A DNA stretch of 64,000 bases from Saussurea involucrata (GCA_033807775.1 CM066321.1:39780850-39844849), one strand, 5' to 3'. Counted from the stretch's first letter, positions 23,377-34,430 are shown. The notes: generated by a model not told the origin, from the letters alone. A program made the numbers and translations.

Positions 23377-24124
23377 GGCGACGTGTCGGGCAAAGATGCG
23401 ATCGACGTCCCTTCCCAACTTTAGAAAGATATCTTCGTTTATTTCTGTTTCTTTGTTATTCGACCGCTGGTGGTCGAGCCTTTTGTAAATGATAGTTTTA
23501 TTCGGTGAATGAAACTTGGGCTTCTTTTGAGTTTGCGCTTTAAAAAATATCACATCGACTGTCAGATTCATAAAAAATATACAAGGAATCATGCGACTTA
23601 GGCATCATTGCAACACAATAATTGGGACGTAAGCCATGAGACTTTTAAATAGTATATATAAACATAAGCACATGCAACTAAAGCATACATTCGGAGTATG
23701 AAATTTTTCTAAGTTAAGAAACTTAGATCATGAGATTGCTAGACCTCGCGATCGTACGACTAAGTCGTGCGATTAATTCGAATCGTGTGCCCCTGTAGAA
23801 GGATGATCAAGTCATAGATCTGATCGTTTATGTCGTGCGACCTTGCGAAACTAGAGTCGTTTGATTATTGTCGTGCGATTCAGCGGAATAAACAATGTCA
23901 GAGGTTGGTCGTTGGCAAACCAACGACCCTCCGATGCTTAAGTCAGTAATCGTCGTTGTTAAAAAATCGTATGAAAAAATAGAAAAGGGTTTAGAAGACG
24001 TACCTTTTCTGACGCATCGTGCCCAACTACGTGGGACGTCTTGATTATTGCTACCATCTTACCCCCTTGTGGCAATTTTAAGACGATACACTAAATGTCG
24101 TCATGAATCGCCACAATAGAAGGT
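23377..24124. other. T1 spacer between antisense gene and gag-protease
   Basis: Non-coding, and similar in T2 (36533 onward) and in the remains of T5 (56200 onward). It holds a conserved hairpin at 23907-23928 and, near 24010-24060, the remnant of the integrase 3' end on the minus strand. This is where pol should be. Confidence 0.7.
23907..23928. other. Conserved hairpin, T1 copy
   Basis: Arms GGTCGTTGG and CCAACGACC are perfect complements around a 4-base loop CAAA. The same hairpin occurs in T2 (36992-37013, loop CTAA) and T3 (31706-31727, stem extended to ten pairs). Confidence 0.8.
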
Positions 24125-26428
24125 CTATTTTCGCGTCTTCAGAGTGGTTTTACAGTAATCACGAGCGACTTTCGGCTCACTTTTTATCTCCTGGATTTCC
24201 CACGTCATAGGGAACTTCAGAGTCTGATGATACGTCGAGGGAACGACCTTCATCTCATGGATCCATGGTCGGCCTAAGAAGATGTTATAGGCCGACGAAC
24301 AGTCGATGACACTGAACTTGGTTTGCTTGTTGATTCCTCCGGCGTAGACTGGCAAGATGATATCTCCATAGGTGCTCGTCGCTTCTCCATTGAAACCGAC
24401 CAAAATTGTCGAACGTCGGGTGATTTCCGGGCGATCGATTCCCATGGCCTTGATGGTGTTAAGGAAGATGACGTTCGCTGAACTGCCCCCATCGACCAAG
24501 ACTCGTCGAGTTAAACAATTACCAACCGTGAGTTGAATGATCAACCCGTCATGATGTTTCTGGTACGAGTCACCGAGGTCATCTTGTTCGAATACGATCT
24601 TCATAGCTTCCAACTCCAGATCTCCTTTAGGCCTTGATAAACGCGGAATAGGCCGACCGTCAGGCGCTTGACTGGCGTAACGTTTGGCCGCGGAGTACGT
24701 CAGACGACATATGTCGGAACCACCGGTGATACAATTGACGACTTTCACATGCTCGGGGGTTGACGGTCGATGGTCGCTAGTTGGAGTAACGACGTCATCG
24801 ATGATATCTTTTAAATTGCCCTTCGGGACATGATACGCCAGCTCCTTTTTGAGAGCTATGCAATCATCTGTTGCGTGACCATGGTCGACATGAAAGTCGC
24901 ACCATTTAGATTTATCTTTCATAGAATCGTCCTGATCGGACTTCTTTGGCCATCGAATAGTCGCCTGGGCGGTCTTCAGAGCTTCGACCAAATCTTTAGT
25001 GGATCCTTTGAATCCATAAGAGGATATCTTGGGGTACTGAGAAAATTTGGTCGCGGCCTTAGCCTCTGCTTTTGTATTGAATCGGACGTTCAAGATCTGA
25101 CGTGCAGGCTCTATTTTGGAAATTGCTTTTGTCTTGAACTCGGGCTTTTTCACACCTAACGACCTTTTGTCGTCGGTATGCTTACGACGAAAGGCAGCGT
25201 CGTCCTCTACTCTCATGTACGCTAGGGTTCGAGCTCGGACGTCTTCAAAATTCTCTGGAGGATACTTGGTCAGGTCAGTGTATAAACCTGAGCTGTCGTC
25301 TAGACCACGCTTATAAGCTTCAATTGCAGTCTTGACGTCACAATTGCGAATACTGATCATCTCCGCATTGAATCGATTGAAATAACTGCGGATAGACTCA
25401 CTGGTCTTCTGCACGACATAATACAAGTCACTGGTCTGCTTCTCTATCTTGCGACTGCTGGCGAATTGCTGGAAGAATTGGTTGACCAATTCAGCGAACG
25501 GCCCGATGGACTTGGGTTTGAGATTGCTCAACCATTGGAGAGCAGGACCGGTGAGAGTCGCACCAAAGCTTTTGCACATACAGACCTCCTGATACATGTG
25601 TGGGATCGAGATCATCCACATGAGCTGCTTATACTGCGCGACGTGCTCTGTTGGATCGGTCACCCCCGAATACTTGGGCGTAAAGGCGGGGACGTTGTAC
25701 TTCTTCGGGACCTCGACAGTCGCGATCTCATCGATGAAGGGTGACGCCTGAAATCCTGATCGAGGTTCGACATCAATGGGCACGGCTGCCCCAGGTAGCT
25801 TGGCGAGCAAAGATAGGACGCGCTCGTTCTGATCTTCTAGCATTTTCAATCGCTGGGTGACGGGGTCATTGGGGTCGAGATTTGCCCCTGCTTGCGGATT
25901 GATTCCTGAACTAGTGCCATTGCCATGCGACGAGCCATTGGTGTCTCCGTTGAAAGGAACAAAATACGGCTGCGACCCATTCGGAACTTGCTGCAATCCA
26001 TTCCGAAATGGCTGCGATCCATTTTGAAACGGCCGCGACACATTCTGAAACGGCTGCGATCCATTCTGCATGGGTGGTGGCCTTATATGCTGAGGATGAA
26101 CCGTCCCGAACTGGGGATTTGGATTGAACGGTCCCGGCTGCTGGTTCTGCATGAACGGACCTGGATGCTGATTCTGAGCGAATAGACCTGATCCTGAACC
26201 TGGATTATGCGCGAATAGTCGAGGACCATTCTGACCGAACGATCCTTGGCCTGGATTCTGAACGAATGGCCTAGGACCATTTTGAGGTCCAAAGGGATTC
26301 CTTAGTCGTGCGATCTCCTCAGCTGCTCTACGACTTTGCGTCGCCATGGCGTTGATTTGATTTTGAGCGACTTCAAGCTCCTGGTACATCTGGGCAATGA
26401 CATGCTGCTGATTTCCAGGGGTTGCCAT
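24125..26428 (-). CDS. gag: T1 gag-protease (767 aa)
   Basis: Intact frame for the structural protein and protease. Residues ~1-40 are a predicted helix (QQHVIAQMYQELEVAQNQINAM). A Pro/Gln/Asn-rich tract follows, with NGSQPFQ-type repeats (~100-155). The Retrotrans_gag-type domain is at ~235-400 (PKYSGVTDPTEHVAQYK, ATLTGPALQWLSNL, SIRSYFNRFNAEM). A Tat-type knuckle WCDFHVDHGHATDDC lies near 510, then the aspartic protease with VLVDGGSSANVIFL. The frame ends soon after FLGRPWIHEMKVVPSTYHQTLKFP, where pol would normally continue, so reverse transcription and integration enzymes must come from another element. The start ATG is 82 bp from the primer site. Intact coding suggests recent activity or selection. 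Confidence 0.92.
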   Translation of the reverse strand: MATPGNQQHVIAQMYQELEVAQNQINAMATQSRRAAEEIARLRNPFGPQNGPRPFVQNPGQGSFGQNGPRLFAHNPGSGSGLFAQNQHPGPFMQNQQPGPFNPNPQFGTVHPQHIRPPPMQNGSQPFQNVSRPFQNGSQPFRNGLQQVPNGSQPYFVPFNGDTNGSSHGNGTSSGINPQAGANLDPNDPVTQRLKMLEDQNERVLSLLAKLPGAAVPIDVEPRSGFQASPFIDEIATVEVPKKYNVPAFTPKYSGVTDPTEHVAQYKQLMWMISIPHMYQEVCMCKSFGATLTGPALQWLSNLKPKSIGPFAELVNQFFQQFASSRKIEKQTSDLYYVVQKTSESIRSYFNRFNAEMISIRNCDVKTAIEAYKRGLDDSSGLYTDLTKYPPENFEDVRARTLAYMRVEDDAAFRRKHTDDKRSLGVKKPEFKTKAISKIEPARQILNVRFNTKAEAKAATKFSQYPKISSYGFKGSTKDLVEALKTAQATIRWPKKSDQDDSMKDKSKWCDFHVDHGHATDDCIALKKELAYHVPKGNLKDIIDDVVTPTSDHRPSTPEHVKVVNCITGGSDICRLTYSAAKRYASQAPDGRPIPRLSRPKGDLELEAMKIVFEQDDLGDSYQKHHDGLIIQLTVGNCLTRRVLVDGGSSANVIFLNTIKAMGIDRPEITRRSTILVGFNGEATSTYGDIILPVYAGGINKQTKFSVIDCSSAYNIFLGRPWIHEMKVVPSTYHQTLKFPMTWEIQEIKSEPKVARDYCKTTLKTRK

Positions 26429-26509
26429 TTTCCTGAAATAGAGAACAAAGAAAACTCCAAGAAACCGTTAGTAAAACGCACGTTTGTTGAAGATTTTCTC
26501 TAGATGGGG

Positions 26510-26526
26510 TCCCACGGATGGCGCCA
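26510..26526 (-). promoter_or_regulatory. T1 primer-binding site
   Basis: TGGCGCCATCCGTGGGA (minus strand) begins three bases inside the 5' LTR. The TGGCGCC core fits a tRNA ending GGCGCCA; the exact tRNA was not determined. Confidence 0.82.
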
Positions 26527-26529
26527 AAC

Positions 26530-27443
26530 TGTTAATGCCAAAAATCGCACCAAAGGGACAACTTAAGGTCGATGTGGACTTTAACAACTAAAGATAGGAA
26601 TCATTCGACAAAGGCTTGCGACAAAGACAAAAATGTAAATGAGACAGAAGATTTGATGACGCAGGAAAAACCTCAACGAGGAAAAAACCTGCGGACGACA
26701 GTGGATGTCGTCGCTGCACTATGGTCGCCAATCAGGGGGCGATGTCCTTGGTGTTCCGGGTGTCGATCGTACATAGATTACAATACAAATGAAGGGAAAG
26801 ACTTCGAAATGTAAAGTACAAGTGTTTGAAATGTAAAAACAGTGTGCGTCGTGTGTGAAAACAATGTGTAAACTGTTGATCGAGAGTGAAAGTCATGCGT
26901 CGAGAGCGATCTTCTATGAATGATCTCTTTGCTTCGAACGAATATTCTTCGAGTATTTGCGTTTGCTTCTGTTGTTCGATGTTCGGTCCTCTTGTTCTAT
27001 CTATCCCCCTGTGTTATTCGATGTCCTGAAACTGAGGATTGAACTTGGGATTTATAGTCTTCGGATGATTTTAATTGAATCATTAAGATCTTTGATGATT
27101 GTTGTAACGGTCGTCGTATTCAATGTGGGATTAGATGCTCATAACTGATTTCGTTGGTTATAGCCGTTGTCCATTAATGACTTTGACTCCTGCATTAATC
27201 ACTGAACAAATATTACAGTCGTATAACGCGTTAGTCAAGGTCGTACGGTTTTGTGCGACAGTCGTGCGGAGTAGGCGACGTCGAGGTCGAGTGTCGTGAG
27301 GAACTCTCGACTTACCTTTTAGGAGGGACGGCGGAGGTTTTTTGGGTCTTCGTGGGGGCCTTATCTTAATACAAGATATAGTTCATAATATGTGTCTTAC
27401 CTTTTCTGGTCGTGGTCGAGACTGGTGAAAATTTGCCCAAACA
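26530..27443 (-). repeat. T1 5' LTR (914 bp)
   Basis: Plus-strand ends are TGTTAATGCC and TTGCCCAAACA, followed by the target duplication ATCAT. It is near-identical in outline to the T2 LTRs. Confidence 0.93.
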
Positions 27444-27448
27444 ATCAT

Positions 27449-28200
27449 CATCATCCGACTCAGTTTCCTCACTACCAGATTCCTCTGACCCTTCTTTAGA
27501 ACCGGAAGCCGAGCCTGATTGAGACTGAGCCGGGCTCAGAGCTGATCTGGAGGCTGAGCCGGGCTCAAAGCTGGAAGAGGAGGCTGCCTCTTCAGCGACA
27601 TGTTCTCACGATACACCTTCCACCTCCACGTCATGTAGTGTTTGATCTTTGTCTCTAGGTGGTGTCGGTGTACGTGGGGGTCTCGACGAGCTAGCTTCGC
27701 GTGTTGACCTCCCGGCACTGCCCACGCCTGATCCCCTCACAATGTTTTCTCTCGTCACACCCCGTCCGAGAGCCCCTGTGCGTCGGACCCCTTTACCTCG
27801 CATACGGGGACCCTCATGCCTCTCGGGTCGCGCTCCTTAGGCAGGTCCAGCCGGATCTGGCTGGTCCATCGGAGCGTCTAGGTTGTTCTCTCTCCTATAA
27901 GCTATCACACACAGTGCCGTTTGGTCCGCGATAGCTAGCAACTCGATAGGGATTACCATGGGGACTAGGTCCGGGATCACGACCTTGTTCTGGATCCTAG
28001 TCATACGTGTAGAGACCATTACCTCATGATCGGCGCGTCGAGGTATCGGGAGATCGGTCGCCATGAAGTGCGCAACTATCAGCGGAAGAAACTTTGGATA
28101 TGGCAGAAATGTGAGGAGTCGGCTGCCTTGCTTCTTTTGTACTTGCCCGATCAGCTCCGGTCCAAAGTATGGCCGCGAAGTTGACATGCCGACTATAGAC
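27449..28200 (-). pseudogene. H copia accessory ORF, N-terminal part
   Basis: This is the other half of the frame broken by T1. Pieces 28187-27837 and 27803-27449 encode a segment (SRLLTFLPYPKFLPLIVAHF) that corresponds to the YPRF-type motif in the C2 accessory ORF (FYMYPRFVQEVI), then an Arg/Pro-rich and Ser/Glu-rich linker. A stop lies near 27837, with others downstream. The real N-terminus is cut off at 28201 by insertion of T5. The acidic end (SEETESDDD) joins the DDDDSPNPEA run at 19937 once T1 and one copy of the duplication are removed. Confidence 0.65.
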
Positions 28201-28500
28201 TGTTAATGCCAAAAATCATCCAGAAGGATAACTTAAGGTTGATTGTGGAGCTTAACAACTAAAGAATAGGAATCTTTCGACAAAGCGTACGACAAAGCGT
28301 ACGACAAAGACGGAAAAAGTAAATAAGACGGAGATTTTGGTGACGCGGGAAAAACCTCAACGAGGAAAAAACCCGCGGACAACTTTAGGGGTCGTCGCTG
28401 CACTATGGTCGCCAAACAGGGGCGATGTCCTTATGTTTTGGTTGTCGATCGTACAATGATTACAATACAAATGAAAGAAAGACTTTAAATTTAAAGTAAA
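28201..28500 (-). repeat. T5 3' LTR fragment (300 bp)
   Basis: Starts TGTTAATGCC like the other family LTRs but stops after about one third, where T3 begins in opposite orientation. It contains a local duplication of ACAAAGCGTACG (about 28280-28305). Confidence 0.85.
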
Positions 28501-29452
28501 TGTTTGGGCAAAAAATCACGTCGTACGACCACGACCAGAGGAGGTAAGACGCACGCTATAATCTAAATCTTGTATTAAGATAAGGTCTCGACAAGAACCC
28601 AGAAAACATCCGTCGTCTCCCGTAAAAGGTAAGTCGTACGTCTCCCATGACGCTCGACCATAGCATCGCCCGTCTCGTACGACCATCGCGTAAGATCAAT
28701 GCACCTTCGACCAAAGCTAACGTTAACCTTGACTGTTACGTTTGTTAAGTATTTAATGCAGGAGTCAGCGCCATTAACAGCAAGCAGCCGTAACGGACGA
28801 AGAGCATTATGGATAATCACTCCGGCGACCGTTTCCAGCCATTGTAGCCGTTGATCAAATCATTAATGGAGCTAATTAATGGCACAGAGACTATAAAAGT
28901 CAAGCTAAAGCCTCATTTCAGGGGACATCAGTGAACATCTAATATACATCAGCGAACATCACCAAACAACAGAGAAAATCATCCAAACTCATAGCAAGGA
29001 ACATTCAAACTCTGGAGATCAAGTATTGGAAACCAGAACCTTACAACGAACTCAAGAACATTCGAAGGAAGGCTCAAGTATCGCTCTCGACACACGACAA
29101 CAGCCCTCGACCAGAAGTTCACACTTTGTATTCACACACGACAAGACACCTGTTTTTACATTTAAACACTTGTACTTTACATTTCGAAGCATTTCCTTCG
29201 TTTGTATTGTAATCATCGTACGACCGACGCCAGTACCAAGGATATCGCCCCTGATTGGCTACCATAGTGTAGCGACGACACCCATTGTCGTCCGCAGGTT
29301 TTTTCCTCGTCTGAGGTTTTTCCTGCGTCATCAAATCCCTTGTCTCTTTATTTTTTCCCTCGTCGCACGTCTCGTCGAAAGATCCTCTCTTTAGTTGATT
29401 AAGTCCACATCGACCTTAAGTTGTCCCTTTGGTGCGATTTTTGGCATTAACA
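28501..29452 (+). repeat. T3 5' LTR (952 bp)
   Basis: Begins TGTTTGGGC and ends GGCATTAACA, the reverse-complement orientation of the T1/T2/T5 LTRs. It has more changes than those copies. It forms an inverted pair with the T5 fragment immediately to its left. Confidence 0.9.
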
Positions 29453-29455
29453 GTT

Positions 29456-29472
29456 TGGCGCCATCCGTGGGA
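29456..29472 (+). promoter_or_regulatory. T3 primer-binding site
   Basis: TGGCGCCATCCGTGGGA, identical to the T1 site and three bases inside the LTR. Confidence 0.85.
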
Positions 29473-29554
29473 CCTCATCTAGAGAAAATCCTCGACGAAC
29501 GTGCACCCTACTAACAGTTTCTTGGAGTTTTTTCTGCTCTCTATTGCAGGAACA

Positions 29555-31425
29555 ATGGCAGCCCCTGGAAATCTACAGCAAGCTGTTACTCAGATGTATC
29601 AGGAGCTCGAAATCGCCAGGAATCAGCTCAATGCAATGGCAGAGCAGAATCGCAGAGCAGCTGAGGAGATCGCGCGGTTAAGAAATCCTCTTGGGCCTCA
29701 AAATGGTCCTAGGCCGTTCATGCAGAACCCAATTCCATGATCGTTCGACCAGAATGGCCCTAGACCATTTGTCCCGAATCCAGGTTCATCCGCGCAGAAT
29801 CAGCATCCAGGCCCGTTCATGCAGAATCAACAGCCAGGGACGTTCAACCCAAATCCTCAGTTTGGGACAGTTCCTCCTCAGCACATAAGGCCACCACCCA
29901 TGAATAATGGGTCTCAACCATTACAAGGGTCGCAACCTTTCCAGCAGGGGTCGCAACCATTTCAGCAGCCATTTCAGAATGGACCTCAAGGTGGATCTCA
30001 GCCACTCGACGGTGGATCGCAGCCTTTCCAGCAAGGATCACAATCGTTTCAGAATGGACCGCAGCAACTCCACTATGGGTCGCGGCCATATTTTGTCCCG
30101 TTCAATAGGGACACCAATGGTTCGTCACATGGTAATGGCACTAGTCCAGGGACCAATCCCTCGACAGGGGCAAATCCTGATCTTAACGATCCCGTCGCCC
30201 AGCGTTTAAAGATGTTTGAAGACCAAAATGAGCGCGTCCTGTCCTTGCTCGCCAAGTTGCCTGGGGCAGCCGTGCCTATCGACGTCGAGCCTCGCTCGAG
30301 GTATCCGGCATCGCCCTTCATCGACGAGATCAACACCGTCGAGGTCCCAAAGAAGTATAACATTCCTGCCTTCACTCCCAAGTATTCGGGTGTGACCGAT
30401 CTAACCGAGCATGTCGCGCAGTATAAGCAGCTCATGTGGACAATCTCGATTCCACACATATACCAGGAAGTATGCATGTGCAAGAGTTTCGGGGCGACTC
30501 TCACCGGTCCAGCTCTCCAGTGGTTGATCAATCTCAAACCCAAATCTATCGGGTCGTTCGCCGAATTGGTCAACCAATTCTCCCGGCAATTTTCCCGCAG
30601 TCGCAAGATGGAAAAGCAGACTAGTGATCTGTATTATGTCGTGCAGAAGACCAATGAGTCTATTCGAAGTTATTTCAATAGATTCAATGCCGAAATGATC
30701 AGTATCCGTAATTGTGATGTGAAAACAGCGATCGAAGCCTATAAGCGTGGTCTAGACGATAGCTCAGGTCTATATATCGATCTGACCAAGTATCCCCAGA
30801 GACTTTCGAAGATGTCCGAGCTCGAACCTTAGCATATATGAGGGTCGAAGACGATGCAGCCTTTCGTCGCAAACACACTAACGACAAGAAGTTGATAGGC
30901 GTCAGAAAGCCAGAGTTCAAGCCAAAGGTTGTTTCCAGAATAGAGCCAGCGCGCCAAATTTCAAATGTTCGTTTCAAGACGAAAGCAGAGGCCCAGACCG
31001 CGACTAAGTTCACTCAGTACCCCAAGATATCATCTTACGGATTCAAAGGATCTGCTAAGGAATTAGTCGAAGCTCTGAAAGGTACCCAAGCTACCATCCG
31101 ATGGCCAAAGAAGTCCAACCTGGACGATGCTAAGAAAGACAAATCAAAGTGGTGCGACTTCCATGCCGATCATGGTCATGCGACAGACGACTGTATCGCA
31201 TTGAAGAAGGAACTAGCATATCATTTCCCGAAAGGAAATCTCAAGGATATCATCGACGATGTCGCTGTTCCAGTTAATGGCCATCGACCGTCGACTCCCG
31301 AGCATGCAAAAGTTATCCATTGAAATTCCCTACGCCATGGGGAATCCAGGAGATCAAAAGTGAGCCAAAAGTCGCTCGCGAGTGCTACAAGTCTACCTTG
31401 AAGCCGCGAAATAAACTAAAGTCAT
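29555..31425 (+). pseudogene. gag: T3 gag remnant with protease deleted
   Basis: The frame starts at ATG 29555 (MAAPGNLQQAV), homologous to T1/T2 gag. It has a TGA at 29738-29740, where T1 has a Gly codon. A one-base loss near 30795 moves the frame from 30838 onward. Near 31321 the sequence jumps from EHAKVI, before the protease, straight to the post-protease LKFPTPWGIQEIKSEPK segment. This removes the whole VLVDGGSS protease domain, and the region ends at TAA near 31423. A Gln/Pro-rich repeat (GSQPFQ units) is expanded relative to T1. The knuckle WCDFHADHGHATDDC is intact. Confidence 0.88.
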
Positions 31426-32157
31426 AAGATCAGGCTCTCTACAGGTTCGTTTCTTCTATCCCTAAATTAATATCTTTTTCACAGAGATAAGTCTACTATG
31501 GTGCCCGGTCGCACGCCAACATAGTCAATGCAGGACAATATTCCTCCGTGTCATTATGTCATTTAAAACCTATCTTTTCCTCCCAAAAAGAATTAGGTAA
31601 TAAATGACAGGGGGGAAATAGAGAGAGAAGTCGAAATGGTACGTTCTCTAACTCTTTTTCATACATTTTTTTCTCACAAAACGACTACTGACTTAAGCAT
31701 CGGAGGGTCGTTGGCCAGCCAACGACCAACCCCCGACATCGTTTTATCGCAGAATCACACGACAGATTATCACAGAATCGCACGGCAGTAATCATTAAGT
31801 CTACTATATGACTTTAATATCGCAAGGTCGAACGACATAAACGATCAGGTCTCTAACTTGATCATTTCTCCACAGGGGCATACGATACAAACTCATTGTA
31901 CGATCTGGTCGTACAATCGCAAAGCCTAAATAACTTACATCTAAGTTTCTTAACTTTCATACCCTGAATGGATGCTTTAATCGCGTGTTTTTATATTTGC
32001 TTTACGTTCTTGTCATCGTATTACAATGTATGCCTCAGTCGCATGATTTCCTGTGTGTCCTATGTTCAAATTCGTAATTAAACATGGTTTGGATAAAGCA
32101 TAAAGTTAAAACAAAAGTTGCGTTCATTATATAAGCCATTGAGTACATAATCGACCA
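31426..32157. other. T3 spacer, no gene
   Basis: Non-coding. Part of it (about 31560-31610) resembles, in reverse complement, the linker in T2 near 37115-37165. That is the shared filler where pol should be. The conserved hairpin lies at 31706-31727. Confidence 0.6.
31706..31727. other. Conserved hairpin, T3 copy
   Basis: Arms GGTCGTTGGC and GCCAACGACC pair perfectly around loop CA. Compared with T1 and T2, the loop positions changed in a way that adds a tenth base pair. Confidence 0.8.
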
Positions 32158-32787
32158 CTAACGGTCGAGCAGCACGAACAAACAAATACATTTTTTATAA
32201 GGTTGTGGAGGTGCATCGATCACAACCTTGTCCGATACCTCATCCCGAAAACCCTCGTTAGCCACCTCCTCCTCAACCTCCTTCTCATCATCCAAGTCGA
32301 GATCTCTCTCGGTCCCAACTCTCTCATAAAAGAGACGCAACTCATCTGACGCTGAAGCCAAAGGATCCTTGCCCTGCAGGTGACGTCGCATAACCGCCGC
32401 ACGCACAGTAAGTCGAGCATAAGAAAAGAAAGACTTATTTTCGTCCTTCAACCCATCAGACTCCTTCTTCAAATTCATCACCTTAGCCTTAATTCCCTCG
32501 ACTTCATTCCTCTTCGCGGTTACGGATTCCTTCATCCCCTCCAGCTCCTCTCTCTGGTCACGCATCAAAGTCAGGGACTCCTTCAAACGCGAGTTTATCT
32601 CGTCTCTTGTATGACTGAGGGCATCCAATTCGTCCAGAGCATGGTCAAGGCGCACCAACATCGCTTCTTGATACTCCAAAGCAGCTTTCTCTTTAGCTAA
32701 CGCTGCATCTTCATATTTGGTAACAGAAGCCGTTGAAACCTCTATATTCGTCGTTTCGGCCTGCAATGCCAGGGAAGCTTGGAACGC
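32158..32787 (-). pseudogene. T3 antisense gene, last exon (coiled coil)
   Basis: The exon follows an acceptor read on the minus strand as ATTCTTCAG before GCGTTCC. It encodes QASLALQAE, a ~150-residue coiled coil (RLDHALDELDAL, SRLKESLTLMRDQREELEGMKES), the conserved SYARLTVRAAVMRRHL segment and an acidic tail. It matches exon 4 of T1 and T2. The upstream exons are missing because T3 is truncated in the preceding intron. The exon itself is open. Confidence 0.8.
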
Positions 32788-32854
32788 CTGAAGAATCATA
32801 ATATGAGCGGCATTAGTAAACAACGACAACGACAACTTTACGTTGTCATTGATC

Positions 32855-33236
32855 CTCTTGACTGACTGTGTCCTTGACGGGACGAAGTCATTTCCGCATC
32901 TGGGGAAATATCAGCTCTTATCTTTCAAGGAGCGTTTTCAAAAGATCTCCATCGAAGAGACGGGATCGCGTTTAGCTGGACTAGCGTTCTTTGTGAGTTT
33001 TTCTTTCGAAACTCATGTTCCCAATATTTCCACCGAATGTTTTTAACATACCCCTTTTGTATTTTACAGATGTTTCAATCTTCTTTTGTTAGATACACGA
33101 AGATAGAGGAGATGTTGGACTGCAAGTCGACCGTCGAGAAGATCATATTCCTTCCTCTAACATTAACATTAATCTTAAGAGCCGCATTCTGAAAATGTCA
33201 CGGCGTAGGGCGTCAGATAACGCCTAACATACTCGT
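32855..33236 (+). pseudogene. T5 antisense-gene fragment
   Basis: Contains the end of exon 3 (VLDGTKSFPHLGKYQL, AGLAF), a GT-AG intron at 32993-33069, and the first residues of exon 4 (MFQSSFVRYTKIEEM), then diverged sequence up to the T2 insertion. It reads opposite to the neighbouring T3 exon, producing a head-to-head junction near 32850. Confidence 0.65.
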
Positions 33237-34145
33237 TGTTAATGCCAAAAATCGCACCAAAGGGACAACATAAGGTCGATGTAGACTTTAACAACTAAAG
33301 AAAGGAATCGTTCGACAAAGGCGTGCGGCAAAGACAAAAATGTAAATGAGACAAAGGATTTGATGACGCAGGAAAAACCTCAACAAGGAAAAAACCTGCG
33401 GACGACAGTGGATGTCTTCGCTGGACTATGGTCGCCAATCAGGGGCGATGTCCTTGGTGTTCCGGGTGTCGATCGTACATAGATTACAATACAAATGAAG
33501 GAAAGACTTCGAAATGTAAAGTACAAGTGTTTGGAATGTAAAACAAGTGTGCGTCGTGTGTTTAAACTGTGTGTCGAGTGCTGATGTCGTGCGTCGAGAG
33601 CGATCTTCTATGAATGATTTCTTTGCTTCGAAGGAATATTCTTCGAGTGTTTGCGTTTGCTTCTGTTGTTCGATGCTCTTGTTCTTTCTATCTCTCTGTG
33701 TTATTCGATGTTGATCAGATGTCTTGAACTGATGATTGAGCTGGGATTTTATAGTCTTCGGATGACTTTAATTGAATCATTAAGATCTTTGATGATTGTT
33801 GTAACGGTCGTCGTCTTCAATGTGAGTTTAGATGCTCATAACTGATTTCGTCGGTTATAGCCGTTGTCCATTAATGACTTTGACTCCTGCATTAAACACT
33901 TAAACAAATATAACAGTTGTATAACGCGTTAATCGGTCGAGGTCGCATTGTTTTATGTGACGGTCGTGCGGAACGGGCGACGTCGAGGTCGAGTGTCGTG
34001 ATGAACTCTCGACTTACCTTTTAGGAGGGACGACGAAGGTTTTTTGGGCCTTTGTCGGGACCTTATCTTAATACAAGATATAGCTTCATAACATGTGTCT
34101 TACCTTTTCTGGTCGTGGTGAGACCTGTGAAATTTTGCCCAAACA
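33237..34145 (-). repeat. T2 3' LTR (909 bp)
   Basis: Plus-strand ends are TGTTAATGCC and TTTGCCCAAACA. It is complete, and five bases shorter than the 914-bp 5' LTR once C2 is removed. Confidence 0.95.
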
Positions 34146-34161
34146 GTTTGCCCCCAAAATT
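34146..34161 (-). promoter_or_regulatory. T2 polypurine tract
   Basis: Minus-strand TTTTGGGGGCAAAC directly precedes the 3' LTR start TGTTTGGGC. The same tract survives without its LTR edge in T1 (from 20739). Confidence 0.75.
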
Positions 34162-34420
34162 TGAAAGTAGGATGGCAAATTCGAATTTTAAATTTTGCTT
34201 GTCGGGTGTTCAGTGCCTTGTGTTGAAAAATACCTTGGTTGTTTCGGAACCGAATTGGTTCAATTCTAACTGAACGAGAAGTCGAAGAGAAAACGAGGTC
34301 GTGACGTCATACTGACGCATGATTGTGCTTAGCAACTGTCTTTGACAGGTGTCGACGATCCGTGTGGTCATACGAAGGGACGAGGGCACGCGGCGATCAT
34401 CTAAGGGATTCGATCATTTG

Positions 34421-34430
34421 CATAAATAGA
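34421..34430 (+). promoter_or_regulatory. TATA-like box of T2 antisense gene
   Basis: CATAAATAGA, in the same relative position as in T1, and followed by a similar leader (GCAAAGATTTCT, CCTGCGAGAATCT). Confidence 0.5.

Larger units (their letters stand above)
19938..27443 (-). mobile_element. T1: pol-less Tat-type Ty3/gypsy element with ATCAT duplication
   Basis: Minus-strand element: 5' LTR 26530-27443, primer site 26510-26526, gag-protease 26428-24125, a spacer, an antisense (plus-strand) accessory gene about 20740-23376, and 3' LTR 19938-20738. Target duplication ATCAT lies at 19933-19937 and 27444-27448. Reverse transcriptase, RNase H and nearly all of integrase are absent. A remnant of the integrase 3' end (about 24010-24060, comparable to T5 near 56560-56600) marks where the deletion closed. 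It interrupts the H accessory ORF. An extra antisense ORF next to the 3' LTR is a known trait of the Tat lineage. Confidence 0.93.
28501..32850 (+). mobile_element. T3: plus-strand Tat-type element, pol-less and 3'-truncated
   Basis: 5' LTR 28501-29452, primer site 29456-29472, decayed gag 29555 to about 31425, a spacer carrying the conserved hairpin, then the antisense gene's last exon on the minus strand (32787-32158). It has no pol and no 3' LTR. It ends around 32850 inside the antisense gene's third intron, at a junction with T5. No target duplication can be identified. Confidence 0.85.

Noticed and set aside
24830..25159. Plus-strand ORFs of about 90-110 aa opposite T1/T2 gag (also 38040-38526)
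   Set aside because: Present in both copies only because gag itself is conserved; no protein features.
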